Part shown: positions 9,052 through 17,575 of the stretch, in pieces
Numbering within the stretch: position 1 is the first letter of the stretch
Layout: every line of letters begins with the position of its first letter
DNA from: JACCUZ01 sp038246575
Lineage (GTDB): Bacteria; Actinomycetota; Actinomycetes; JACCUZ01
DNA length: 40,402 nucleotides
Direction of reading: 5' to 3'
Assembly (NCBI GenBank): GCA_038246575.1
Contig: JBBRVU010000015.1
Span: forward strand, 1-40,402
Notes under the pieces: generated by a model
What the model saw: only the letters and a program-made list of their open reading frames with translations
What the model was told of the DNA's origin: nothing
Database searches by the model: none
Position numbers and translations under genes: made by a program

Positions 9052-9146
9052 GGAGGTGTCTGGGGTCTGGTGGCCCCCGCGGTCTTCAACACCGACGTGG
9101 CCGAGGTTCTCGGCCAGGCGGGTTCGATTCCCGTCCACCTCCGCCA
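9052..9146 (+). tRNA. selC: tRNA-Sec (anticodon UCA)
   Basis: 95 nt including CCA, the same length as E. coli selC. Acceptor GGAGGTG/CACCTCC has discriminator G and encoded CCA. The D arm is GGGG...CCCC. The anticodon stem CGGT/ACCG holds loop CTTCAAC (anticodon UCA). A long variable arm (TGGCCGAG/CTCGGCCA) and T arm GCGGG-TTCGATT-CCCGT follow. The eighth acceptor pair expected of bacterial tRNA-Sec would be U-C, a mismatch. The gene sits between divergent selD and selA, so the Sec tRNA, its serine-to-Sec enzyme and its selenium donor enzyme are contiguous. Confidence 0.96.
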
Positions 9147-9215
9147 TCGGCTCCGGGCTCCGGGCTGCGACCGTCACCCGTGGCGGTGGGCGACGGTCGG
9201 GCTCGAGCCGCGCCG

Positions 9216-9221
9216 TACAGT
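9216..9221 (+). promoter_or_regulatory. -10 box for leaderless selA
   Basis: TACAGT six bases before the selA ATG at 9228. There is no Shine-Dalgarno sequence, consistent with a leaderless selA-selB transcript separate from tRNA-Sec. Confidence 0.5.
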
Positions 9222-9227
9222 GCCCTG

Positions 9228-10559
9228 ATGGCTGCCGACGTCACGCCCGCCGCGCCACCCGCGGCCGTCGACCCGCGGCGGGCCGTCCCACGCACCGACG
9301 CGGTGCTGGCGGATGTCCGCATCGCGGAGCCGGTGGAGCGCCTTGGTCGGGACCGGGTCAAGTCCGAGATCGGGCGGGCTCAGGACGAGGTCCGCCAAGG
9401 GTCCCTTGCGGCCGGTGACCTCGTCGCCCGCGTGCTGCACGGGCTGCCCACCGGAGCCGGGTCGCTGCGCCCGGTGCTCAACGCCACCGGCGTCGTGCTG
9501 CACACCAACCTCGGTCGGGCGCCGCTCTCCGAGGCGGCCGTCGACGCGGTCGTGGCCGCCGGCGGGACCACCGACGTGGAGCTCGACCTGCGCACCGGAC
9601 GCCGGGCGCCGCGCGGGGCTGCGGCGATGGCGGCACTGCGGGCGGCCGTCCCCGAGGCGGGGGGCGTGCACGTGGTCAACAACGGCGCCGCCGCACTGCT
9701 GCTGGCGGCCATCGCGATGGCCCAGGGTCGCGAGATCGTCGTGAGCCGCGGCGAGCTGGTGGAGATCGGCGACGGGTTCCGGCTGCCCGACCTGCTGGCC
9801 AGCACCGGCGCCAGGCTGCGCGAAGTGGGGACCACGAACCGGACGACTCTGCGCGACTACTCCGTCGCGATCACCGCCGAGACGGGATTCGTGCTCAAGG
9901 TCCATCCGTCGAACTTCGTCGTCACCGGGTTCACCGCCGACGTGGCGGTGTCCGAGCTTGCGAGCCTCGGCGTGCCGGTCGTGGTGGACATCGGCTCGGG
10001 TCTGCTGCGGCCCGAACCGGTGCTCCCGGACGAGCCGGACGCGACGACGGCGCTGCGATCCGGTGCCGACCTGGTGACCGCGAGCGGCGACAAGCTGCTC
10101 GGTGGTCCGCAGGCAGGATTGCTGCTGGGCGATGCCGACCTCGTTGACGAGCTCCGCCGGCACCCGGCCGCTCGTGCCCTGCGCGTCGACAAGCTGACTC
10201 TCGCCGCGCTCGAAGCGACCCTCACCGACCCGCGAACTCCCACGAGGAGTGCGTTGCGGGCCGACGTCGGTGCGCTGCGGGATCGGGCCGGCGCGCTGGT
10301 GGCCGGTCTGGTGCTGGCCGGGGTGCCCGCCGAGGTCGTGCCCACCGAGTCCGTCGTCGGCGGCGGGGGTGCGCCGGGCATGCGGCTGCCCAGCGCCGCG
10401 GTCGCCGTTGCCGACGACCTCGCCGAGGCACTGCGACTGGGCGAGCCCGCCGTGCTCGGCCGGATCGAGCGAGGTCGCCTGCTGCTCGACCTGCGCTGTG
10501 TCGACCCCGCGCGCGACGGTGACCTGCGCGACGCCCTCATCCGCGCCGCGCGCGGCTGA
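9228..10559 (+). CDS. selA: L-seryl-tRNA(Sec) selenium transferase
   Basis: 443 residues (E. coli SelA has 463). This PLP enzyme converts seryl-tRNA-Sec to selenocysteyl-tRNA-Sec. The PLP lysine is Lys289 in TASGDKLLGGPQAG, and LNATGVVLHTNLGRAPLS (about residues 84-101) is the family's substrate-loop signature. ATG 9228 is preferred over the longer upstream frame, which would read through the tRNA-Sec gene. Thirteen bases separate it from selB, so the two are probably cotranscribed. Confidence 0.95.
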   Translation: MAADVTPAAPPAAVDPRRAVPRTDAVLADVRIAEPVERLGRDRVKSEIGRAQDEVRQGSLAAGDLVARVLHGLPTGAGSLRPVLNATGVVLHTNLGRAPLSEAAVDAVVAAGGTTDVELDLRTGRRAPRGAAAMAALRAAVPEAGGVHVVNNGAAALLLAAIAMAQGREIVVSRGELVEIGDGFRLPDLLASTGARLREVGTTNRTTLRDYSVAITAETGFVLKVHPSNFVVTGFTADVAVSELASLGVPVVVDIGSGLLRPEPVLPDEPDATTALRSGADLVTASGDKLLGGPQAGLLLGDADLVDELRRHPAARALRVDKLTLAALEATLTDPRTPTRSALRADVGALRDRAGALVAGLVLAGVPAEVVPTESVVGGGGAPGMRLPSAAVAVADDLAEALRLGEPAVLGRIERGRLLLDLRCVDPARDGDLRDALIRAARG

Positions 10560-10572
10560 CCCGCCACAGCCG

Positions 10573-12222
10573 ATGCACGTCCTCGCCACCGCCGGCCATG
10601 TCGACCACGGCAAGTCATCCCTCGTCCGGGCGCTCACCGGGATGGAGCCCGACAGGTGGGCGGAGGAGCGGCGGCGAGGCATGACCCTCGACCTCGGGTT
10701 CGCGTGGACGCGGATCGGCGCGGACACGCTGGCCTTCGTCGACGTCCCAGGTCATGAGCGGTTCGTCTCCACGATGCTGGCCGGGGCAGGGCCGGTGCCC
10801 GCGGCCCTGATCGTCGTGGCGGCCGACGAGGGCTGGATGCCACAGACCGCTGAGCATGTAGCCGCATTGGACGCTCTCGACGTTCGGCATGCCGTCGTCG
10901 CGGTGAGCCGCAGCGACCTGTCCGATCCCGGACCGGTGGTCGCCGACGTCACCGAGAGGCTCGGGCACACGGTCATCGCACCGTCTGCGGTCGTGCCGGT
11001 CAGCGTGGTCACCGGCGCCGGACTGGACCAGCTGCGCTCGTCGCTGGGCACGATGGTGGCGGCGTTGCCGGACCCCGATGTCACCGCCCCGGTGCGCCTA
11101 TGGGTCGACCGCGCGTTCACGATCCGCGGGTCGGGGACGGTGGTCACCGGCACCCTTCCCAGCGGGACGCTGCATGCCGGCGACGAGGTAGAGCTCGGCT
11201 TCCGGTCGGTCCGGGTGCGGGCGTTGCAGTCGCTGGGTGAGCCGGTGACGGTGGCGGCTGCCGTGGCGAGGGTGGCGGTGAACCTGCGGGGCGTCGAGCC
11301 CTCGGACATACGCCGCGGCGACGCACTGGTGACTCCGGACGCTTGGCCCCTGACCGAGACGGTGGACGTGCGACTCACGGTGAGCGACGTCCCGACCCGG
11401 CTGACCCTGCACCTGGGGTCAGCGGCGGTGCCGGTGCAGGTCCGCCGCCTGGCCGGCGACCTGGTGCGACTGCGACTTCGGCGAGGGTTGCCCCTGCAGG
11501 CCGGGGACCGCGGTCTGCTCCGCGATCCTGGCCAGCACCTGGTCGTCGCCGGCGTGACCGTCCTCGACGCCGACCCACCGCCGCTGCAGGGCCGGGGGGC
11601 CGCGGCCGGTCGCGGCCGCGACCTGGCCCGTCCGGACGCGGCCGCCGCGGTTGCGGCCCGAACCGAGCTGGACCGCCGGGCCCGGCTGGTGGCGCTGGTC
11701 GCCGAGCACGCCCGGGTCCGTCCGCTCGAGACCGGACCGGTCGTGACGGTGGTCTGTCGGGAGCTGGGTGTTCCCCACGAGGCGGACCTCTCGACGCTGG
11801 TCGAACCACCCCTGCTGGTGCACGGTGGCCGTGTCGTCGACACGAGCCGGCCACTGCTCCCCGCAGCAGTCACGACCGCGGTGGAGTGCGTACGGCAGGA
11901 TCTCGAGCAGGCGCCGTTCAGCGCCCCCGACGCCGACCGGTTGGCCAGCCTGGGTCTCGGCTCGAGAGAGCTGGCTGCCGCCGAACGGGTCGGCGCGCTG
12001 CTCCGCGTGGCACCAGGAGTCGTCCTTCTGCCTGATGCCGACATGCACGCCGCCGAGCTGCTGGCCGCCCTGCCGGGGCCGTTCACTGTCAGCCAGGCGC
12101 GAGCCGCGCTGGGGACCACCCGCCGGGTCGCCGTGCCCCTCCTCGAGCTGCTCGACCGCCGAGGGCTGACTCGGCGGGGATCCGACGACCGTCGGGAGCT
12201 GCTCCCCGGGACGGGCGACTAG
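10573..12222 (+). CDS. selB: Selenocysteine-specific translation elongation factor
   Basis: 549 residues. SelB delivers Sec-tRNA to UGA codons marked by a SECIS hairpin. The GTPase domain has G1 GHVDHGKS (residues 8-15) and G3 DVPGHE (57-62). The G4 position reads SRSD (112-115) where many family members have TKAD. EF-Tu-like beta-barrel domains follow (RAFTIRGSGTVVTGTL), then a C-terminal winged-helix region (about 400-549) expected to bind the SECIS loop. It is shorter than E. coli SelB (614 residues), mostly in the C-terminal part. Stop TAG 12220-12222 overlaps a -10-like box for the next gene. Confidence 0.95.
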   Translation: MHVLATAGHVDHGKSSLVRALTGMEPDRWAEERRRGMTLDLGFAWTRIGADTLAFVDVPGHERFVSTMLAGAGPVPAALIVVAADEGWMPQTAEHVAALDALDVRHAVVAVSRSDLSDPGPVVADVTERLGHTVIAPSAVVPVSVVTGAGLDQLRSSLGTMVAALPDPDVTAPVRLWVDRAFTIRGSGTVVTGTLPSGTLHAGDEVELGFRSVRVRALQSLGEPVTVAAAVARVAVNLRGVEPSDIRRGDALVTPDAWPLTETVDVRLTVSDVPTRLTLHLGSAAVPVQVRRLAGDLVRLRLRRGLPLQAGDRGLLRDPGQHLVVAGVTVLDADPPPLQGRGAAAGRGRDLARPDAAAAVAARTELDRRARLVALVAEHARVRPLETGPVVTVVCRELGVPHEADLSTLVEPPLLVHGGRVVDTSRPLLPAAVTTAVECVRQDLEQAPFSAPDADRLASLGLGSRELAAAERVGALLRVAPGVVLLPDADMHAAELLAALPGPFTVSQARAALGTTRRVAVPLLELLDRRGLTRRGSDDRRELLPGTGD

Positions 12223-12225
12223 GGT
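12220..12225 (+). promoter_or_regulatory. Candidate -10 box for the phosphatidyltransferase operon
   Basis: TAGGGT built on the selB stop codon. A start near 12232 would give a leader of about 39 bases containing the GGGAGGAG ribosome-binding site at 12252-12259. Confidence 0.35.
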
Positions 12226-12270
12226 CAGGGGACAGGCGCGACCCGGCCAACCGGGAGGAGTTCACGGGCA

Positions 12271-12918
12271 GTGCGGGCACAGGAGCACGACCTCGGCGGC
12301 GAGACGACACAGACCGACCGAGTGGTGACCCTCCCGAACGCCCTGAGCTTGCTTCGGCTGCTCGGCGTTCCCCTGTTCCTGTGGCTGGTGCTCACCGAAC
12401 GCGACGGCTTCGCGATCGCCGTGCTTGCCGTGAGCGGCGTGACCGACTGGCTGGACGGGAAGATCGCGCGCGCCTGGAACCAGACATCCAAGGTCGGGGC
12501 GCTGCTGGACCCGGCGGCTGACCGGCTCTACATCCTGGCCACGCTCATCGGGCTCACCGCGCGCGACATCGTCCCGCTGTGGCTGACGGTGGCGCTCGTG
12601 GGTCGTGACGTGGTCCTCGGCGCCTTCCTGCCGGTGCTGAGGCGCTTCGGCTACGGCCCGCTGCCGGTGCACTACCTCGGCAAGGCGGCCACGTTCAACC
12701 TCCTCGCCGGGTTTCCGCTGCTGCTGCTCGGTGACGGCGACAGCCTGGTAGCGCAGGTGGCCCACTCCTTCGGGTGGGCGTTCGCCATCTGGGGTACGAC
12801 CCTGTACTGGTGGGCAGGGATCCTCTACGTGATCCAGGTGCGCCAGCTGGTGACCGCGGCACGGGCCGAGGCACCGAGCGGATCGGGCGACGTGAGCACG
12901 GGGAGGTCACCCGCATGA
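12271..12918 (+). CDS. CDP-alcohol phosphatidyltransferase (PgsA2-like)
   Basis: 215 residues, integral membrane. The catalytic signature D-x2-DG-x2-AR-x8-G-x3-D-x3-D is complete in DWLDGKIAR ... GALLDPAAD (about residues 54-80), with five or six hydrophobic helices around it. These enzymes transfer phosphatidyl groups from CDP-diacylglycerol to an alcohol such as glycerol phosphate or inositol phosphate; the acceptor cannot be read from sequence. GTG 12271 is preceded by GGGAGGAG. The gene occupies the position of M. tuberculosis Rv1822 (pgsA2) in the conserved block, and its stop overlaps the next ATG (ATGA). Confidence 0.9.
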   Translation: MRAQEHDLGGETTQTDRVVTLPNALSLLRLLGVPLFLWLVLTERDGFAIAVLAVSGVTDWLDGKIARAWNQTSKVGALLDPAADRLYILATLIGLTARDIVPLWLTVALVGRDVVLGAFLPVLRRFGYGPLPVHYLGKAATFNLLAGFPLLLLGDGDSLVAQVAHSFGWAFAIWGTTLYWWAGILYVIQVRQLVTAARAEAPSGSGDVSTGRSPA

Positions 12919-15410
12919 AGGCAGTCGTGATGGCCGGGGGAGAGGGCACCCGACTCCGCCCCATGACCGCCAGCATGCCCAAGCCGCTGCTGCCCATCGT
13001 CAACAAGCCGATCATGGAGCACGTGCTCCGGTTGTTACGCCGGCACGGCTTCAGTGAGACGGTCGTGACGGTTCAGTTCCTCGCCAGCCTGGTGCGCAAC
13101 TACTTCGGCGAGGGCGACGAGTTCGACATGGCCCTCGAGTACGCCACCGAGGAGCTGCCGCTCGGAACGGCCGGAAGCGTCAAGAACGCCGAGCACCTGC
13201 TGCGTGACGATGCCTTCGTCGTGATCTCGGGTGACGCCCTCACCGACGTGGACCTCACCGACCTCGTCAAGGCGCACCGCGACAAGGGCGCACTGGTCAC
13301 GGTGTGCCTGACGCGGGTGCCCGATCCGCTCGACTTCGGCATCACCATCCTCGACGACGACCAGCGGGTCCAACGATTCCTCGAGAAGCCGACCTGGGGT
13401 CAGGTCTTCTCCGACACCGTGAACACCGGGATCTACGTCATGGAGCCGGAGATCTTCGACCTCGTGCCGGCCGGTGAGTCCGTCGACTGGTCCGGCGACA
13501 TCTTCCCGCAGCTGCTCAAACAAGGCCTTCCGGTCTACGGCTACGTCGCAGACGGCTACTGGGAAGACGTCGGCACTCATGAGTCATACATCCGCGCCCA
13601 GGCCGACGTGCTCCTGGGCAAGGTGGACGTCGACCTCGACGCGTTCGAGATCTCCGAGGGTGTCTGGATCGCCGAGGGCGCCGACGTGCACCCCGACGCC
13701 GTGCTTCGCGGGCCGGTCTTCATCGGTGACTACGCCAAGGTCGAGGCGGGCGCCGAGCTCCGGGAGTTCACGGTCATCGGCCGGAACGTCATAGTCAAGG
13801 GCGGGGCTTTCCTGCACCGAGCGGTGGTCCACGACAACGTCTTCATCGGGCCGCAGACCAACCTCCGGGCCTGCGTCGTCGGCAAGAACACCGACATCAT
13901 GCGCTCCGCTCGCCTGGAAGAGGGCGTGATCGTCGGCGACGAGTGCGTGATCGGCGACGAGGCGATCATCTCCTCCGGTGTGCGGATCTACCCGTTCAAG
14001 ACGGTGGAGGTCGGCGCCGTCGTCAGCACCGACGTCATCTTCGAGTCCCGCGGGCAGCGCAGCCTTTTCGGACCCCGCGGCGTCTCGGGGATCGTCAACG
14101 TCGAGATCACACCGGAGCTAGCGGTGCGGCTGGCGTCCGCCTGGGCGTCGACCCTGAAGAAGGGGGTGACCGTTGCCACGTCGAGGGACGTCTCCCGGGC
14201 AGCGCGATCGCTCAAGCGGGCCGTCATCTCGGCGCTGACGTCAAGTGCGATCAATGTCGTCGATCTCGAGGTGGTGCCGGTTCCGGTGGCCAGGCTTGCG
14301 ACTGCCGAGGGCAGCGCGGGAGGAGTCGTCATCCGGACGTCGGCGGGCAAGCCGGAGAGCGTCGACATCCTGTTCCTGGACGAGAAGGGCGCCGACCTGT
14401 CGCTGGCCGCCCAGCAGAAGCTGGAGCGGGTGTTCACCCGCGGCGAGTTCCGGCGTGCCTTCCCGGATGAGATCGGCGACCTCACCTTTCCGCCTCGGGT
14501 GATGGAGGGTTACGTCCACGAGCTGCTGCGTTGCATCGACACCTCGGGTCTTGCTGACGCCGACCTCAAGGTCGTCGTCGACACCGGCGGCGGGACCGCC
14601 TCGTTGGTGCTTCCCGCGTTGCTCGGCCGGCTCGGCGTCGATGCCCTCACCGTGAACAACGGGTTGGACGAGATGTCCCCGACGGAGACCCCGGCCGAGC
14701 GGGCCGATGCACTGCGCCGCTTGGGCCGCCTCGTGGCCTCGTCCAAGGCCGCGTTCGGGGTGCACTTCGGCCCCGTCGGCGAACGGATCGCACTCGTCGA
14801 CGAGCGAGGCGTGCACATCGATGACGAGCGTGCTCTCCTGGTCGTGCTGGACCTCGTGGCGGCCGACCGTGCCGGCGGGACGGTGGCGCTCCCCGTGACG
14901 ACGACCCGGGTCGCCGAGAGCGTTGCGGCGTTCCACGGCGTGGACATCCGGTGGTCAGCACTCAGCCCGGCTGCGCTGACCGCGGCCGCCGCCGCTGACG
15001 GCGTGGTCTTCGCCGGGGACGGCCGGGGCGGGTTCATCCTGCCCGCCTTCAGCCGTACGTTCGACGGGATCGCCGCGTTCGTCCAGCTGCTGGAGCTTGT
15101 GGCCAGAGCGAAGCTGGAGGTGTCCGAGATCGACGCGCGGATCCCGCGCAGCCACATCGCCCGACGTACCGTGCCCACGCCGTGGGCGGCCAAGGGGATG
15201 GTGATGCGCTCCGTCGTCGAGCAGGCGGGTGACCGCACCCTGGACACCACCGACGGCGTGCGGGTCGTCGAGGCAGACGGCAGCTGGGTGCTCGTGCTGC
15301 CCGACCCGGCCGAGCCGGTGACGCACCTGTGGGCCGAGGCTGCCGACTCGGTGGCGGCAGCGGCGCTGCTCGACCATTGGGCGCCCGTCGTGGCCGCCGC
15401 CGACGCCTGA
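12915..15410 (+). CDS. Mannose-1-phosphate guanylyltransferase-like protein fused to a degenerate phosphohexomutase
   Basis: 831 residues. Residues 1-235 are a nucleotidyltransferase (AGGEGTRLRP at 8-17, then MPKPLLPI and SGDALTDVD). About 250-370 is a left-handed beta-helix of hexapeptide repeats (VWIAEGADVHPDAVLRGPVFIG). From about 380 there is a phosphomannomutase/phosphoglucomutase-like region. In that region the usual TASHNP serine loop reads IRTSAGKPES and the DGDADR metal loop reads HFGPVGER, so mutase activity is doubtful. Streptomyces has a protein of similar length next to its pgsA-like gene (SCO1388, from memory). It probably supplies a nucleotide sugar for the cell envelope, but sugar and nucleotide are unproven. 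It is translationally coupled to the phosphatidyltransferase. Confidence 0.85.
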   Translation: MKAVVMAGGEGTRLRPMTASMPKPLLPIVNKPIMEHVLRLLRRHGFSETVVTVQFLASLVRNYFGEGDEFDMALEYATEELPLGTAGSVKNAEHLLRDDAFVVISGDALTDVDLTDLVKAHRDKGALVTVCLTRVPDPLDFGITILDDDQRVQRFLEKPTWGQVFSDTVNTGIYVMEPEIFDLVPAGESVDWSGDIFPQLLKQGLPVYGYVADGYWEDVGTHESYIRAQADVLLGKVDVDLDAFEISEGVWIAEGADVHPDAVLRGPVFIGDYAKVEAGAELREFTVIGRNVIVKGGAFLHRAVVHDNVFIGPQTNLRACVVGKNTDIMRSARLEEGVIVGDECVIGDEAIISSGVRIYPFKTVEVGAVVSTDVIFESRGQRSLFGPRGVSGIVNVEITPELAVRLASAWASTLKKGVTVATSRDVSRAARSLKRAVISALTSSAINVVDLEVVPVPVARLATAEGSAGGVVIRTSAGKPESVDILFLDEKGADLSLAAQQKLERVFTRGEFRRAFPDEIGDLTFPPRVMEGYVHELLRCIDTSGLADADLKVVVDTGGGTASLVLPALLGRLGVDALTVNNGLDEMSPTETPAERADALRRLGRLVASSKAAFGVHFGPVGERIALVDERGVHIDDERALLVVLDLVAADRAGGTVALPVTTTRVAESVAAFHGVDIRWSALSPAALTAAAAADGVVFAGDGRGGFILPAFSRTFDGIAAFVQLLELVARAKLEVSEIDARIPRSHIARRTVPTPWAAKGMVMRSVVEQAGDRTLDTTDGVRVVEADGSWVLVLPDPAEPVTHLWAEAADSVAAAALLDHWAPVVAAADA

Positions 15411-15450
15411 CCCTGCGCAGGGGGTGGACCGGGTCTGTAACGATGGTCCG

Positions 15451-16386
15451 GTGCCTGCCCCCCAGGAGGGCACCACGGATGCGACCCCGGCTCCAGATCC
15501 GCCTCGGCGGCGGCGGGACGCATCGATGGTGCTGCTCACCGACCTGGTCGAGGACTCCCTCGACCAGGGCTACGCGCGTGCGGCGGCCCGCCGCGCCAGC
15601 TCCGGTTCGCCGCGGCGACGGGGCCAGCTGCTCGTGGCAGTGGGCCTGCTCGCGGTCGGCCTGCTCCTCGCCACCGCTGCGGAGCAGACCCGGGCCCGGT
15701 CGGCGTCCACCGAACAGACGCGCGCCGTGCTGGCCCAGGAGATCGCCGACCGGCAGGCGGCGAACGACCAGGTGGAGGCGGACCTGGCCCGGGACCGCAC
15801 CAGGGTGACCCGGGACCGTCGAGCCGCTTTGCGCCTCACCGAGCAGGGCACGGCTCTCGAGCAGACCTTGACCACGCTGGAGACGTCGACGGGAGGAGCG
15901 GACGTGACCGGTCCCGGCTTCACGATCGAGCTCGACGATGCGCCCGTGGATCCGACCGGAGCGGACACCGATCCCCGCACCAGCGACGACACGCAAGGAC
16001 GGGTCACCGACCGCGACCTGCAGACCGTGGTGAACGAGGTCTGGGCCGCCGGGGCCGAGGCTGTTGCCATCAACGGGCAGCGCCTCACGGCGCTCTCGGC
16101 TATCCGCTCGGCCGGCGAGGCGATCCTCGTCGACTTCCGGCCCCTGGTGCCGCCGTACGAGGTCGCGGCGATCGGACCACCGCGGCTGCGGGCCGACCTC
16201 GTGTCCGGGTTCGGCGGCAGCTACCTCGACGTGCTGCGGGACTACGGCATCACCTACGCCATCGATGACCGGGTCAGCCTTGACCTGCCCGCCTCGGCCG
16301 GCGTGACGTTGCGCTACGCCACCAGTCCGGGGGTCGTAGGGTCCGCTTCGACGGGACGAAGCGACACAGCCAAGGAGCCCACGTGA
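15451..16386 (+). CDS. DUF881 family membrane-anchored protein (first copy)
   Basis: 311 residues from GTG 15451; ATG 15526 is an alternative. An Arg/Pro-rich cytoplasmic N-terminus, one transmembrane helix (QLLVAVGLLAVGLLLATA, about residues 50-67), a coiled-coil stretch and the DUF881 domain (GPGFTIELDD ... LQTVVNEVWAAGAEAVAINGQRL) are visible. The domain is exported. DUF881 proteins flank the small membrane protein Sbp in most actinobacteria (Rv1823-Rv1825 in M. tuberculosis); their function is unknown. TAACGAT just before the GTG could be a -10 box for a leaderless start. Confidence 0.85.
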   Translation: MPAPQEGTTDATPAPDPPRRRRDASMVLLTDLVEDSLDQGYARAAARRASSGSPRRRGQLLVAVGLLAVGLLLATAAEQTRARSASTEQTRAVLAQEIADRQAANDQVEADLARDRTRVTRDRRAALRLTEQGTALEQTLTTLETSTGGADVTGPGFTIELDDAPVDPTGADTDPRTSDDTQGRVTDRDLQTVVNEVWAAGAEAVAINGQRLTALSAIRSAGEAILVDFRPLVPPYEVAAIGPPRLRADLVSGFGGSYLDVLRDYGITYAIDDRVSLDLPASAGVTLRYATSPGVVGSASTGRSDTAKEPT

Positions 16387-16435
16387 GAACCCGACCGGAA
16401 CGGCCGGCAGGCGTGCGACCAGAGGTGGAGGCCGG

Positions 16436-16768
16436 ATGATCGCCGCCCTTGGACTGGCCCTGGGAATCGTGGCGGGATTGTTCCTGGAGCCGACCGTCCC
16501 GACCTGGTTGCAGCCCTACCTGCCGATCGCCGTGGTGGCTGCTCTGGACGCGGTCTTCGGCGGGCTACGGGCACTGCTGGACGGCATCTTCGACGACCGG
16601 GTGTTCGTCGTGTCCTTCATCGCCAACGTTCTCGTGGCGGCCCTGATCGTCTATCTCGGCGACCAGCTCGGCGTGGGATCCCAGCTGTCGACGGGCGTGG
16701 TCGTCGTGCTGGGGATCCGCATCTTCTCCAACGCCGCGGCCATCCGCCGGCATCTCTTCCGCGCCTGA
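16436..16768 (+). CDS. sbp: Small basic membrane protein (DUF1290)
   Basis: 110 residues, three predicted membrane helices (MIAALGLALGIVAGLFL, YLPIAVVAALDAVFGGL, VSFIANVLVAALIVYLG), ending in a basic tail. It matches the DUF1290/Sbp family, the partner always found between two DUF881 genes in actinobacteria and also present near division genes in Firmicutes. GGAGG at 16427-16431 precedes the ATG. It lies 49 bases after the first DUF881 gene and 6 before the second, so the three are one operon. Confidence 0.9.
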   Translation: MIAALGLALGIVAGLFLEPTVPTWLQPYLPIAVVAALDAVFGGLRALLDGIFDDRVFVVSFIANVLVAALIVYLGDQLGVGSQLSTGVVVVLGIRIFSNAAAIRRHLFRA

Positions 16769-16774
16769 GCACCG

Positions 16775-17557
16775 ATGGACGACACCACGGCCAGCGATCA
16801 GGAGGAGCTCAGCGGCGAGGGCCGGGCCAGGCTCCTCGCCGTCCTGCGATCGCGGCCGACTCGCGGCCAGCTCATCGGCGCTGTTCTGCTCGCCGTGCTC
16901 GGCTTCGCCGCCGCGGTGCAGGTCCGAGCGACGCAGGACGCGGAGCTCGAGGGCCTGCGGCAGACCGACCTGGTGCGCATCCTCGATGACGTGTCCGAGC
17001 GGGCCGCCCGGCTCCAGGCAGAGGCACGGGACCTGCAGGAGACGCGCGACCGCGTCAGCGGCGGCAGCGACGGGGTCCTGGCAGCGCTCGAGGAGGCCCG
17101 GGCGCGGGCCCGAACGCTGGGCATTCTCGCGGGCACCCTGGCGGCAAGCGGCCCGGGCATCGAGGTCACGATCACCGACCCCGCGGGCAAGGTCGGGGCT
17201 GACGTCCTCCTCGATGCCCTCCAGGAGCTGCGCGACGCCGGCGCCGAGGCCATCGAGATCTCCTCGCTCGACGGTCCCGCGGTCCGGGTCATCGCGAGCA
17301 CGTACATCGTCGAGGTCGACGGCGGGGTGGAGGTCGACGGCACCGTCCTGTCCGCTCCCTACCGCTTCCGCGTCATCGGTGAGCCGCGCACCCTGGCCGC
17401 CGCGCTGGACATCCCGGGAGGGGTGCTCGACGTGCTCCAGCAGGATGAGGCGCAGGGGACGGTGACCCAGCGTCCGGCCATCGAGATCACCTCCTTGCGG
17501 GCCGCTCCGTCGCCTCGTTACGCTCGCCCGGCCCCCGACGAGAAGAGCAACCGGTGA
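16775..17557 (+). CDS. DUF881 family membrane-anchored protein (second copy)
   Basis: 260 residues. One transmembrane helix (LIGAVLLAVLGFAAAVQV, about residues 33-50), a charged coiled-coil segment (EGLRQTDLVRILDDVSERAARLQAEA region) and a DUF881 domain (GPGIEVTITDP ... LQELRDAGAEAIEISSLDGPAV). It is a diverged paralogue of the gene two places upstream, equivalent to Rv1825. The membrane topology and shared operon suggest a complex with Sbp. No catalytic motif is visible. Confidence 0.87.
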   Translation: MDDTTASDQEELSGEGRARLLAVLRSRPTRGQLIGAVLLAVLGFAAAVQVRATQDAELEGLRQTDLVRILDDVSERAARLQAEARDLQETRDRVSGGSDGVLAALEEARARARTLGILAGTLAASGPGIEVTITDPAGKVGADVLLDALQELRDAGAEAIEISSLDGPAVRVIASTYIVEVDGGVEVDGTVLSAPYRFRVIGEPRTLAAALDIPGGVLDVLQQDEAQGTVTQRPAIEITSLRAAPSPRYARPAPDEKSNR

Positions 17558-17575
17558 TTCCCAGGTGATGGCCAC

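Noticed and set aside
8709..9227. N-terminal extension of SelA
   Set aside because: The extension would be translated through tRNA-Sec and antisense selD. ATG 9228 gives a normal SelA length and has a leaderless promoter.
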